Assembly (NCBI GenBank): GCA_964545205.1 | Contig: CAZJFH010000040.1 | Span: 1 to 44,824, forward strand | Length of the DNA: 44,824 bases | From: CAZJFH01 sp964545205 | Lineage (GTDB): Bacteria; Pseudomonadota; Alphaproteobacteria; Rhodospirillales; Magnetospirillaceae | Direction: 5' to 3' | In this document: in pieces, positions 26,964 to 34,833 of the stretch | Numbering within the stretch: position 1 is the stretch's first letter | Layout: each line of letters opens with the position of its first letter | Notes under the pieces: model-generated | Databases searched by the model: none | What the model saw: the letters and a program-made list of their open reading frames with translations, nothing else | What the model was told of the DNA's origin: nothing | Program-made: the position numbers and the translations under genes

Positions 26964-27329
26964 ATGGCGCGCGTCAAGCGGGGCGTCACCACGCACGCCC
27001 GTCACCGCAAGATCATCAAGATGGCCAAGGGCTACCGCGGCCGCTCCAAGTCCTGCTTCCGGGTCGCGATCCAGAAGGTCGAGAAGGCGCTGCAGTACGC
27101 CTATCGCGACCGTCGCGTCAAGAAGCGCAACTTCCGCGGCCTGTGGATCCAGCGCATCAACGCCGGCACCCGCCAGCACGGCCTGACCTATTCGCGCTTC
27201 ATGAACGGCCTCAAGAAGGCCGGCGTGCAGCTCGACCGCAAGGTCCTGTCCGACATCGCGATCCGCGAGCCGGAGTCGTTCAAGGCGCTCGTCGACCAGG
27301 CCAAGTCGGCCCTGGGCAAGGCTGCCTAA
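26964..27329 (+). CDS. rplT: 50S ribosomal protein L20
   Basis: Ribosomal protein L20 (121 aa), required early in 50S assembly and in many bacteria a translational autoregulator of rpmI-rplT. It begins MARVKRGVTTHARHRKI, has the basic extension typical of L20 and the RRVKKRNFRGLWIQRINA segment, of normal length. Start ATG lies 4 nt after the rpmI stop with GGAGG inside the end of rpmI. A UUCG hairpin follows immediately after its stop. Confidence 0.98.
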   Translation: MARVKRGVTTHARHRKIIKMAKGYRGRSKSCFRVAIQKVEKALQYAYRDRRVKKRNFRGLWIQRINAGTRQHGLTYSRFMNGLKKAGVQLDRKVLSDIAIREPESFKALVDQAKSALGKAA

Positions 27330-27341
27330 GCACTTCGGTGC
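27330..27341 (+). other. Small UUCG-tetraloop hairpin after rplT
   Basis: GCAC-TTCG-GTGC directly follows the rplT stop codon. UUCG tetraloops are unusually stable in RNA. With no U-tract it is not a terminator, but it may protect the mRNA end or take part in alternative folding with the terminator at 27367. Confidence 0.55.
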
Positions 27342-27366
27342 GGAACGCATCGGCGGTTATTGCGAA

Positions 27367-27393
27367 GGGGGCCGCGCCTGCGGCCCCCTTTTT
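27367..27393 (+). terminator. Intrinsic terminator/attenuator between rplT and pheS
   Basis: A perfect 9-bp stem (27367-27375 with 27380-27388, loop GCCT) is followed by five T residues (27389-27393). It lies only 28 nt before the pheS ATG. There is no room for a promoter between it and pheS, so pheS-pheT transcripts must either start upstream and read through it, or begin within it; attenuation is plausible. Confidence 0.9.
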
Positions 27394-27421
27394 GCGCTCG
27401 CCGCCCTGAATGGAGAGCCGA

Positions 27422-28498
27422 ATGGAAAAGCTGGAAGCCCTCCGGGCCGAACTGATCGACGCGGTCAACGCGGCCGGCGACCTGGTCACCCTCGACGAGG
27501 TGCGGGTCTCGGCGCTGGGCAAGAAGGGCCGCGTCACCGACCTGATGAAGACCCTGGGCGGCATGAGCCCGGACGAGCGCAAGAGCGCCGGCGCCGCGCT
27601 CAACGCGCTCAAGGACGAGGTCGCCGCCGCCATCGAGGCGCGCAAGGCCGAGCTCGAGGAGGCGGCGCTGGACCAGCGCCTGGCGCGCGAGCGCGTCGAC
27701 GTCACCCTGCCGGCGCGGCCCGAGGAGACGGGCCGCATCCACCCGATCAGCCAGACCATGGACGAGATCGCCGCGATCTTCGGCCAGATGGGCTTCGCGG
27801 TCGCCGAGGGGCCGGACATCGAGGACGACTTCCACAACTTCACGGCGCTCAACATCCCGCCCGAGCATCCGGCGCGGTCGATGCACGACACCTTCTTCCT
27901 GCCCGAGCGCGCCGACGGCTCGCGGCTCTTGCTGCGCACCCACACCTCGCCGGTGCAGATCCGCACCATGCAGGCGGTCGAGCCGCCGATCCGCATCATC
28001 GCCCCGGGCCGCACCTACCGCTGCGATTCGGACATGACGCACACGCCGATGTTCCATCAGGTCGAAGGCCTGATCATCGACAAGGCGACGCATTTCGGCC
28101 ATCTCAAGGGCTGCCTGATCGAGTTCGTGCGGACCTATTTCGAGGTCGACGACGTGCCGGTGCGCTTCCGGCCCAGCTTCTTTCCGTTCACCGAGCCGTC
28201 GGCCGAGGTCGACATCGGCTGCTCGCGCGCCGGCGGCGAGTTGAAGATCGGCCCCGGCGGCGACTGGCTGGAGATCCTGGGCTGCGGCATGGTCCATCCC
28301 AACGTTCTCAAGGCCTGCGGCATCGATCCCGAGGTCTACCAGGGCTTCGCCTTCGGCATGGGCATCGAGCGCATCGCGATGCTGAAATACGGCATCCCCG
28401 ACCTGCGCACCTTCTTCGAGTCGGACCTGCGCTGGCTCAAGCATTACGGCTTCGTTCCCCTCGACGTGCCGACCCTGACCGGAGGGCTGACGCGATGA
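27422..28498 (+). CDS. pheS: Phenylalanine--tRNA ligase alpha subunit
   Basis: Catalytic alpha subunit (358 aa) of the alpha2-beta2 class II synthetase that charges tRNA-Phe. An N-terminal coiled-coil arm (1-95, contacts tRNA) precedes the catalytic core. Landmarks are HPISQTMDEI, PDIEDDFHNF, motif 2 region FRPSFFPFTEPSAEVDI and motif 3 GFAFGMGIERIAMLKYGI. The ATG at 27422 has GGAGAG upstream; an ATG at 27410 would add four residues. The stop overlaps the pheT start (ATGA). Confidence 0.97.
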   Translation: MEKLEALRAELIDAVNAAGDLVTLDEVRVSALGKKGRVTDLMKTLGGMSPDERKSAGAALNALKDEVAAAIEARKAELEEAALDQRLARERVDVTLPARPEETGRIHPISQTMDEIAAIFGQMGFAVAEGPDIEDDFHNFTALNIPPEHPARSMHDTFFLPERADGSRLLLRTHTSPVQIRTMQAVEPPIRIIAPGRTYRCDSDMTHTPMFHQVEGLIIDKATHFGHLKGCLIEFVRTYFEVDDVPVRFRPSFFPFTEPSAEVDIGCSRAGGELKIGPGGDWLEILGCGMVHPNVLKACGIDPEVYQGFAFGMGIERIAMLKYGIPDLRTFFESDLRWLKHYGFVPLDVPTLTGGLTR

Positions 28499-30900
28499 AG
28501 TTCACCCTGTCCTGGCTGAAGGACCATCTCGACGTCGACGCTTCCGTCGAGGAGATCGGCGCCCGGCTGACCATGCTCGGCCACGAGGTCGAGTCGATCG
28601 CGAACCCGGCCGAGGCCCTGGCCGGCTTCACCGTCGCCCAGGTCGTCGAGGCCCGGCAGCACCCCAACGCCGACCGGCTGCGGGTGTGCACGGTCGACGC
28701 GGGCGGCGGCAAGACGCTGCAGGTGGTCTGCGGCGCCCCCAACGCCCGCGCCGGCATCAAGGTCGTGCTCGCCCAGCCCGGCACCCGCATCCCGGCCTCG
28801 GGCGACGTGCTCAAGAAGGGCGCGATCCGCGGCGTCGAGAGCCAGGGCATGATGTGCTCGTGGCGCGAACTCGGCCTCGGCGAGGACCACGAGGGCATCG
28901 CCGAACTCGACGAGGGCCTGGCCGTCGGCACGCCGCTGACCCGGGTGATGGCCTTCGACCCGGTCTTCGACGTCTCGATCACCCCCAACCGCGCCGACTG
29001 CCTGGGCGTGCGCGGCATCGCCCGCGACCTCGCCGCCTCGGGCATGGGCCGGCTGAAGCCGTTCCATGTCGAGCCGGTGCCGGCCAGGTTCCCGAGCCCG
29101 GTCACCGTCGCCCTGAACTTCCCCGACGACGCCAAGGACGCCTGCACGCTGTTCGCCGGCCGCTACATCCGCGGCGTCAGGAACGGCCCCAGCCCGCAAT
29201 GGCTGCAGGACCGGCTGCGCGAGATCGGGCTGCGGCCGATCTCGGCGCTGGTCGACATCACCAACTACGTCACCTATGAGCACGCGCGGCCGCTGCACGT
29301 CTTCGACGCCGACAAGCTCGAGGGCAACGTCCAGGCGCGCCTGGCGCGGCCCGGCGAGACGCTGCTGGCGCTCAACGGCAAGGAATACGTCCTCGACGAG
29401 GCGATGACGGTGATCGCCGACGACGTCAAGGCCGAGGCCCTGGCCGGCGTCATCGGCGGCGAGGAGACCGGCTGCACCGAGGCCACCGTCAACGTCTTCG
29501 TCGAATCGGCGCTGTTCGACCCGGTGCGCACCGCCGCCACCGGGCGCAAGCTCGACATCGTCTCCGACGCCCGCTTCCGCTTCGAGCGCGGCGTCGACCC
29601 GGCCTTCGCCATCCCGGCGATGGAACTGGCGACGCGGATGATCATCGAGCTGTGCGGCGGCGAGCCGTCCGAGCCGGTGATCGCCGGCGCCGAGCCGCAC
29701 TGGCACCGCTCCATCGACCTGCGGCCCGGCCGCGTCGCCGAGCTCGGCGGCGTCGAGCTGCCGCTGGCCGAGATCGAGCGCATCCTGACGGCGCTCGGCT
29801 GCCGGGTCACGCCGGCCCCCGACGGCCTGCTGGTGGTCGAGCCGCCGTCGTGGCGCTGGGACCTGACCATCGAGCAGGACCTGGTCGAGGAGGTCATCCG
29901 CATCCACGGCTACGACAACGTCCCGGTGGCGACCCTGCCGCGCGACGCGATGCCCAGGCCGATGCTGACCCTGGCCCAGCGCCGCGCCGGCTTCGTCCGC
30001 CGCGGCCTGGCCTCGCGCGGCATGTACGAGACGGTGACCTGGTCCTTCACCCGCTCGGAGCACGCGCGGCTGTTCGCCGGCGGCCAGGCCGAGCTGTTCC
30101 TGGCCAATCCGATCTCGTCCGACCTCGACGTGATGCGGCCCTCGGTGCTGCCCAACCTGATCGCCGCCGCCGGACGGAACGCCGACCGCGGATTCAAGGA
30201 TCTGGCGCTGTTCGAGATCGGGCCGCAATTCGACGGCGGCACCGAACCCGGCCAGCAGCGCCAAGTCTGCGCCGGCATCCGCACCGGCCGCACCGGCCCG
30301 CGCCACTGGGCGCAGCCGCCGCGCGCCGTCGACGTCTACGACGCCAAGGCCGACGCCCTGGCGGCGATCGCCGCCGCCGGCGGCCCCGCCGACAGCCTGC
30401 AGGTCGCCACCGACGCGCCGTCCTGGTACCACCCGGGGCGCTCGGGCACGCTCAAGCTCGGCAACAAGCCGGTGGCGTGGTTCGGCGAGGTGCATCCGCG
30501 GGTGCTCAAGGCGATGGACGTCGCCGGGCCGCTCGTCGCCTTCGAGGTGCTGCTCGACGCGATCCCGCAGCCCAAGGCCAAGCCGACCAAGGCGCGGCCG
30601 CTGCTCAAGGCGTCGCCGTTCCAGCCGGTCGAGCGCGACTTCGCCTTCGTCCTCGACCGGACGGTGCCGGCGGCGAGCCTGGTCAAGGCGGCGCGCGACG
30701 CCGACAAGCAGCTGATCGCCGACGTCCAGGTGTTCGATCTGTTCGAGGGGCCCAGCCTGGGCGAGGGCAGGAAGAGCCTGGCGATCTCGGTCACCCTGCA
30801 GCCGACCGAGAAGACCCTGACCGACGCCGAGATCGAGGCCGTCGGCCAGAAGATCGTCGCCGCGGTGACCAAGGCGACCGGCGGGAGCTTGAGGGGATAG
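28495..30900 (+). CDS. pheT: Phenylalanine--tRNA ligase beta subunit
   Basis: Beta subunit (801 aa) of PheRS, responsible for editing Tyr-tRNA-Phe and for tRNA binding. Order: MKFTLSWLKDHLD N-terminus, tRNA-binding EMAP-like domain (about 40-150, VCTVDAGGGKTLQVVCGAPNAR region), B3/4 editing domain (about 210-385), B5 domain (about 400-475), catalytic-like core, and the C-terminal anticodon-binding FDX-ACB domain (about 705-800). Length and domain set are complete. Translation is coupled to pheS by a 4-nt overlap. Confidence 0.97.
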   Translation: MKFTLSWLKDHLDVDASVEEIGARLTMLGHEVESIANPAEALAGFTVAQVVEARQHPNADRLRVCTVDAGGGKTLQVVCGAPNARAGIKVVLAQPGTRIPASGDVLKKGAIRGVESQGMMCSWRELGLGEDHEGIAELDEGLAVGTPLTRVMAFDPVFDVSITPNRADCLGVRGIARDLAASGMGRLKPFHVEPVPARFPSPVTVALNFPDDAKDACTLFAGRYIRGVRNGPSPQWLQDRLREIGLRPISALVDITNYVTYEHARPLHVFDADKLEGNVQARLARPGETLLALNGKEYVLDEAMTVIADDVKAEALAGVIGGEETGCTEATVNVFVESALFDPVRTAATGRKLDIVSDARFRFERGVDPAFAIPAMELATRMIIELCGGEPSEPVIAGAEPHWHRSIDLRPGRVAELGGVELPLAEIERILTALGCRVTPAPDGLLVVEPPSWRWDLTIEQDLVEEVIRIHGYDNVPVATLPRDAMPRPMLTLAQRRAGFVRRGLASRGMYETVTWSFTRSEHARLFAGGQAELFLANPISSDLDVMRPSVLPNLIAAAGRNADRGFKDLALFEIGPQFDGGTEPGQQRQVCAGIRTGRTGPRHWAQPPRAVDVYDAKADALAAIAAAGGPADSLQVATDAPSWYHPGRSGTLKLGNKPVAWFGEVHPRVLKAMDVAGPLVAFEVLLDAIPQPKAKPTKARPLLKASPFQPVERDFAFVLDRTVPAASLVKAARDADKQLIADVQVFDLFEGPSLGEGRKSLAISVTLQPTEKTLTDAEIEAVGQKIVAAVTKATGGSLRG

Positions 30901-30914
30901 TCGGCTGGACGTCT

Positions 30915-30938
30915 CCCTCCCCCGCCGGCGGGGGAGGG
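30915..30938. repeat. Interspersed palindromic repeat, copy D
   Basis: A 24-base perfect palindrome (12-bp arms 30915-30926 and 30927-30938) just after pheT. It resembles the first hairpin of copy B at 15781-15802. It may end or stabilise the pheST transcript, but no U-tract follows. Confidence 0.7.
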
Positions 30939-31000
30939 GCAGTGTCATGGGCGGAATTCGGCGTCGCTCCCGCGGAAGAGCTTGTGAAGAACTACGATCC

Positions 31001-31091
31001 GTCGCTCCCGCGGAAGCGGGAGCCCATTCCTGAGGCGTCGCAACCTGTTGAGATGCCACAGGAATGGATGCCCGCTTTCGCGGGCATGACG
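31001..31091. repeat. Composite double-hairpin repeat element
   Basis: Two hairpins, GCTCCCGC-GGAA-GCGGGAGC (31004-31023) and ATGCCCGC-TTTC-GCGGGCAT (31068-31087), are joined by 9-bp inverted arms CCATTCCTG (31024-31032) and CAGGAATGG (31059-31067). The whole unit can fold as a cruciform. A truncated copy of its left end (GTCGCTCCCGCGGAAG) lies at 30963-30978. Units of this form are common dispersed repeats in alphaproteobacterial genomes. Confidence 0.75.
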
Positions 31092-31152
31092 TCTGAATTC
31101 GCTGCTCACGGCAATGTCTTCACACGCTCGGAAGCGGGACCGACGAGCAGTC

Positions 31153-31557
31153 TCACTCCGTCACCACCACCTTGCCGACCATGTCGTTCTGCTCCCAGTG
31201 CGGGCCGCACAGATAGGGGTACTCGCCCGGCGCCTGGAAGGTGAAGTCCCAGCCCTCCTCGAGGAAGACGCGGTCGCTTTCCGGCTCGCCGGCTTCCTTG
31301 AACCAGATGCTGTGGCTGGTGCGCTCGACGTTGATCCAGCGCACCGTGGTGCCCGGCTTCACGGTGATCTGTTCGGGGCAGAAGGTGTACTGGTACATCA
31401 GCACCACCTCGGTGCCGGGCGGCGCCTTGGCCTCGGCGGGGAATGCCTCGTAGCGCTTCCAGGCGTCGGCGCACACGTCCTGGTCGGCGGCGGCGGCGCC
31501 GGTCAGCGGCGCCGCGGCGATCGCGGTCAGCAGCAGCGCCGTCGGAATCGGCTTCAT
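31153..31557 (-). CDS. Periplasmic cupredoxin-like copper protein
   Basis: 134-residue exported protein with one cupredoxin domain. A signal peptide (residues 1-24, ending GAAAA) is clear. Likely type 1 copper ligands are H82 in RTSHSIWF, then C117 and H120 in YLCGPH, with M126 as candidate axial ligand; the H-M spacing is one residue longer than in plastocyanin. Extra cysteines C29 and C60 may form a disulfide. GGAGGAGGG lies before the ATG. It is probably an electron carrier, but no redox partner is adjacent. The divergent neighbour is a PAP2 phosphatase. Confidence 0.85.
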   Translation of the reverse strand: MKPIPTALLLTAIAAAPLTGAAAADQDVCADAWKRYEAFPAEAKAPPGTEVVLMYQYTFCPEQITVKPGTTVRWINVERTSHSIWFKEAGEPESDRVFLEEGWDFTFQAPGEYPYLCGPHWEQNDMVGKVVVTE

Positions 31558-31575
31558 CGCTTGCACCCTCCTCCG

Positions 31576-31592
31576 GTTGGACCGGTTCCAAC
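31576..31592. promoter_or_regulatory. Inverted repeat in the cupredoxin/PAP2 divergent region
   Basis: GTTGGA-N5-TCCAAC is a perfect 6-bp inverted repeat 19 nt upstream of the cupredoxin start. It is a plausible operator by position and symmetry, but I match it to no known regulator. Confidence 0.3.
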
Positions 31593-31658
31593 ATAGCATC
31601 TCCGGACCTGCCTGCCCACGTCATGTGCCATCGGTCATGGCGACGGGAGGACGATCGG

Positions 31659-32360
31659 ATGCACGCATGGTTGGCCGGGGTCGGGCAGGCGGCGCGGCGC
31701 GAATTCACCGCCCTGGCGGTGCTGGCGGCGTTCGCCGGCGGCGTCTGGGCGGTGACCGAGCTCAGCGACGAGGTCGTCGAGGGCGACACCCGTCGCCTGG
31801 ACCGGGCGCTGCTGCTGGCGATGCGCACCAGCGATCCGGCCGATCCGGTCGGCCCCGGCTGGCTCGAGGAACTGGGCCGCGACTTCACGGCCTTGGGCGG
31901 CGTCGGCGTGCTGACGCTGATCACGATCTGCGCCTTCGTCTACCTGCTGCTCGACCGCAAGCGCCGCGCGGCGCTGCTGCTGCTGGCGGCCAGCGGCGGC
32001 GGCCTGGTGTTCAGCTCGCTGCTGAAATGGTTCTTCGAGCGGCCGCGGCCCGACCTGGTGCCGCACGAATCGATCGTCTACACCGCCAGCTTCCCGAGCG
32101 GCCACTCGATGATGGCGGCGGTGACCTATCTCACGATCGGCGCGCTGCTGGCCCGCACCCACGGCCAGAAGCGCTTCAAGGCCTTTTTCTTCGCGATCGC
32201 CGTGGTCCTGACCGTGCTGGTCGGGATCAGCCGCGTCTATCTCGGCGTCCACTGGCCCACCGACGTGCTGGCCGGCTGGGCGATGGGGGCGCTGTGGGCG
32301 CTCGCGGTGTGGCTGCTGGCCTATTGGCTGCAGCGCCGCGGCGAGGTGGAGCGCGCCTGA
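31659..32360 (+). CDS. PAP2-family membrane phosphatase
   Basis: Type 2 phosphatidic acid phosphatase-like integral membrane enzyme (233 aa), with about five hydrophobic segments. All three catalytic blocks are present: KWFFERPRP (C1), SFPSGHSMM (C2) and SRVYLGVHWPTDVLAGW (C3). Such enzymes dephosphorylate lipid phosphates such as undecaprenyl pyrophosphate or phosphatidate; which substrate applies is unknown. The ATG at 31659 has GGGAGG 9 nt upstream, which excludes longer in-frame extensions. Confidence 0.92.
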   Translation: MHAWLAGVGQAARREFTALAVLAAFAGGVWAVTELSDEVVEGDTRRLDRALLLAMRTSDPADPVGPGWLEELGRDFTALGGVGVLTLITICAFVYLLLDRKRRAALLLLAASGGGLVFSSLLKWFFERPRPDLVPHESIVYTASFPSGHSMMAAVTYLTIGALLARTHGQKRFKAFFFAIAVVLTVLVGISRVYLGVHWPTDVLAGWAMGALWALAVWLLAYWLQRRGEVERA

Positions 32361-32440
32361 CGCCGGGCGGGGTTGCGCCGATTGCCGTTGCCGACGCCGC
32401 CCGGCGGCTGCTATTCATTTGACACGGGGAGGAGTGGTCT

Positions 32441-33145
32441 TTGAAGGCGTGTCAGGTCCAGGCTGCGTGGCAGGGCAAGGCGGAGTGCCGCGATTGCGGC
32501 GTCCGCGATCTCGTGCTGTTCGCCGAACTCAACGAAGACGATTTCAAGCTCATCCATCTGCCGATCGACGAGATCCGGATGGAGGCCGGCGCCGTGCTCT
32601 ACGAGTCCGGCAACGAGGGCAAGGCGCTGTTCACGATCCGCTCGGGCCTGGTCAAGCTGGTGCAGTACCTGCCCGACGGCACCCAGCGCATCGTCCGCCT
32701 GCTGCGCCAGGGCGCCACCGCCGGTCTCGAGGTGCTGGTCGGCCAGCCCTACGAGCACACCGCCATCGTGCTGCAGCCGGCCCTGGTCTGCCGCCTGCCC
32801 AAGGAGGTCGTCGAGCGGCTGTCGCGCGAGACGCCGCGCCTGCACAGCCAGCTCATGCGCCGCTGGTACGCCGCCCTGCACCAGGCCGACGAATGGCTGA
32901 CCGAGCTGTCGACGGGCAGCGCGCGCCAGCGCGTCGCGCGGCTGATGCTGCATTTGCTCGAGGTCAGCGAGGACGGCCCCTGTCACCTGATGAGCCGCGA
33001 GGATATCGGCGCCATGCTCGGCATCACCACCGAGACCGCCTCGCGCACGGTGGCCGAGTTCAAGCGCCAGGCGATCATCCGCGAGGTTTCGGCCAACCGT
33101 TTCCGCTGCGATCGCGAGCGCCTGCAGGCCATCGCCCACGTCTGA
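32441..33145 (+). CDS. FNR-type CRP/FNR-family transcriptional regulator
   Basis: 234-residue regulator with a cyclic-nucleotide-like sensor domain (about 25-140), a dimerisation helix and a C-terminal helix-turn-helix (about 185-208). The recognition helix has E198-T-A-S201-R202, the ExxSR pattern by which E. coli FNR reads TTGAT half-sites. Cysteines C4, C16, C19 and C117 could hold a [4Fe-4S] cluster like FNR, although the usual fourth N-terminal cysteine spacing is not matched; O2, NO or redox sensing is therefore only probable. The start is TTG at 32441 behind GGGGAGGAG. TTGAC- and TTGCG-type palindromes elsewhere in the window are candidate targets of this or a related regulator. Confidence 0.88.
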   Translation: MKACQVQAAWQGKAECRDCGVRDLVLFAELNEDDFKLIHLPIDEIRMEAGAVLYESGNEGKALFTIRSGLVKLVQYLPDGTQRIVRLLRQGATAGLEVLVGQPYEHTAIVLQPALVCRLPKEVVERLSRETPRLHSQLMRRWYAALHQADEWLTELSTGSARQRVARLMLHLLEVSEDGPCHLMSREDIGAMLGITTETASRTVAEFKRQAIIREVSANRFRCDRERLQAIAHV

Positions 33146-33231
33146 GAGTGGATCGGACTTCCAGGGAACGCTGATCGCGGAATCCCGGGCGGCTCCGATT
33201 CGGCCCCCGCGATTCGATGACCCCGAAAATT

Positions 33232-33264
33232 CCGACCCGGCGGCATGCTTGCCGGCCGGGTCGG
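33232..33264. terminator. Stem-loop, possible terminator after the FNR-type gene
   Basis: CCGACCCGGC-GGCA and TGCC-GGCCGGGTCGG pair over 14 bp with one bulged base around a TGCT loop. It lies about 90 nt after the regulator's stop codon. On the plus strand no U-tract follows; on the minus strand AATTTT follows. It may act as a factor-assisted terminator or RNA-stability element. Confidence 0.45.
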
Positions 33265-33404
33265 TAGTTCGGAGAACAGTCCGGACCTCGACGGCGCCAT
33301 CGGCAGGGGGGAGGAGAGGGGCCTGAGGCGCCGCCGGGGCAGCGGTTTCACCAGCGACCAGCGGTGAATGACCCATAGGTACTCCCAGCCGGCGCAACCG
33401 GCAT

Positions 33405-33418
33405 TGCGATTTCGCAAC
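33405..33418. promoter_or_regulatory. CRP/FNR-superfamily palindrome TTGCG-N4-CGCAA
   Basis: TTGCGATTTCGCAA is a perfect palindrome with 5-4-5 geometry. It matches the TTGCG-N4-CGCAA form reported for NnrR-type nitric oxide regulators, which belong to the CRP/FNR superfamily. It is 119 nt upstream of the DUF2934 gene. A one-mismatch relative (ATGCG-N4-CGCAA) lies at 35321-35334 before the HPF gene. Confidence 0.45.
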
Positions 33419-33536
33419 CGCGGCAAAATATTGTTCTTTTCCACCTTCTTTCGAAGCGCGGCCGCGCGCATCGGTCGCAGGGGCGGTTCCGGCGGGCGGA
33501 GGCCGGACCCATCTCGGGGGCGAAAGGAGGTGACCC

Positions 33537-33818
33537 ATGGACGAGCAGCAGATCCGCGAACGCGCCCACCTGATCTGGGAGCGCGAAGGCCGGCCGCGCG
33601 GCCGCGAGCAGGAGCACTGGCAGATGGCGCGCCAGCAGCTCGCGATCGAGGAGAACGCCGGCGCCGCGTCGCGCCCCACGTCCAACGCCACCGACCAGCG
33701 CCCGGGGCCGCGCGCCGAACCCTTCGAGGTCGAGGTCGAGGATCCCGACAACGAAGGCTCGGTGCCCGATCTGCGCGGCGCCGGGCCTTACCCGAAGCAT
33801 CGCCGCAAGGCGCACTGA
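33537..33818 (+). CDS. DUF2934 domain protein
   Basis: 93-residue hydrophilic protein. The N-terminal 35 residues match DUF2934 (IRERAHLIWEREGRP followed by EHWQMA), a small domain of unknown function common in rhizobial and related genomes. The remainder is charged and low-complexity, ending in a basic KHRRKAH. The ribosome-binding site AAGGAGGTGACCC at 33524-33536 matches almost the whole anti-Shine-Dalgarno, suggesting very strong translation. Its nearest downstream neighbour is Ku. No function is known. Confidence 0.85.
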   Translation: MDEQQIRERAHLIWEREGRPRGREQEHWQMARQQLAIEENAGAASRPTSNATDQRPGPRAEPFEVEVEDPDNEGSVPDLRGAGPYPKHRRKAH

Positions 33819-33903
33819 CCGGGCTACCCCGCCCGACTCCTTGGATCGGGCGGCCTCCGGCCCCCAAATGAGTCGCTGGCTTTCACAGCAGGGACTTGCG
33901 GCC

Positions 33904-34770
33904 ATGGCTGCCCGCGCATCCTGGACGGGCCATCTCAAGATTTCGCTGATCACCATCCCGGTGCGGCTGTACAACGCCGTCTCGTCGACGGCGCGGGTCT
34001 CCTTCAACCAGCTCCACAAGGACTGCGGCGAGCGCATCCGTTATCAGCTCACCTGCCCGGTGCACGGCCCCGTCGAGCGCGAGGAGGTGGTCAAGGGCTT
34101 CCAGTACGAGAAGAACCGCTACGTCGAGCTGGACGAGGCCGATCTCGACAACGTGCGGCTGGAGACCAGCAAGGTGATCGAGCTCCTGAGCTTCGCGCCG
34201 CTGGACGACATCGCCGAGACCTATCTCGACACGCCCTACTACATGGCCCCCGACGGCCGCATCGCCGCCGAGGCCTTCGCCACCTTCCGCGAGGCGATGC
34301 GTCGCGCCGGCCGCGCCGGCATCGGCCGGGTGGTGCTGTCGGGCCGCGAGAAGATCGTCGCCGTCGGCGCGCTCGAGAACGGCCTGGTGATGCACACGCT
34401 GCACTATCCCTACGAGGTGCGCAAGCCGGCGCCCTATTTCGAGGACGTGCCGGCCAAGGTCGCCGAGGGCGACCAGCTCGGCCTCGGCGAGATGCTGATC
34501 GAGCGCATGTCGAAGCCGTTCGATCCCGAGGCCTTCACCGACCGCTACCAGGAGCAGGTGCTGGAGGTGGTGCGGGCCAAGGTCGCCGGCCGCGCGCCGG
34601 AACTGGCCGAGGAACGCCCGGTCGCCGACGTCGTCGATCTGATGGAGGCGCTCAAGCGCAGCCTCGAGCAGGAGGGCGGCGGCAAGCCGGCGGCGCCGAA
34701 GAAGAAGGCGCCGGCACCCAGCGTCGGCGAGCGCCCCGAAGGCAGGCAGCGCAAGCGCAAGACGGGCTGA
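33904..34770 (+). CDS. ku: Ku domain protein (non-homologous end joining)
   Basis: Bacterial Ku (288 aa), which binds DNA double-strand ends as a homodimer ring and recruits LigD. The N-terminal WTGHLKISLITIPVRLYNAV, the segment VSFNQLHKDCGERIRYQ and the core ELDEADLD...SKVIEL region are diagnostic. The C-terminus is a basic Lys/Arg/Pro tail (about 255-288) of the kind that extends DNA binding in bacterial Ku. The ATG at 33904 gives the usual MAARASWTGH start. LigD is not in the window, though other loci may supply it. Confidence 0.95.
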   Translation: MAARASWTGHLKISLITIPVRLYNAVSSTARVSFNQLHKDCGERIRYQLTCPVHGPVEREEVVKGFQYEKNRYVELDEADLDNVRLETSKVIELLSFAPLDDIAETYLDTPYYMAPDGRIAAEAFATFREAMRRAGRAGIGRVVLSGREKIVAVGALENGLVMHTLHYPYEVRKPAPYFEDVPAKVAEGDQLGLGEMLIERMSKPFDPEAFTDRYQEQVLEVVRAKVAGRAPELAEERPVADVVDLMEALKRSLEQEGGGKPAAPKKKAPAPSVGERPEGRQRKRKTG

Positions 34771-34833
34771 TTAACCCGTCGCCAACCGAACCGCGCGTAC
34801 TCTCTGCCCGGATGATTCGGCAGGGAGGCGGCG

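Larger units (their letters stand above)
33146..33536. other. Long intergenic region between the FNR-type gene and the DUF2934 gene
   Basis: 391 nt with no gene I can support. It holds a strong stem-loop at 33232-33264, a perfect TTGCG-N4-CGCAA palindrome at 33405-33418, an AT-rich stretch at 33425-33440 that could include a -10 (TATTGT at 33429-33434), and an extended Shine-Dalgarno at 33524-33536. A promoter for the DUF2934 gene is probably here. Confidence 0.6.

Noticed and set aside
28444..31059. Minus-strand open frame across pheT
   Set aside because: Antisense artefact of a GC-rich conserved gene; no family features.
30900..31152. CRISPR-like array after pheT
   Set aside because: The repeats are self-complementary hairpins of different sequence, not regularly spaced identical repeats with unique spacers, and no cas genes are present.
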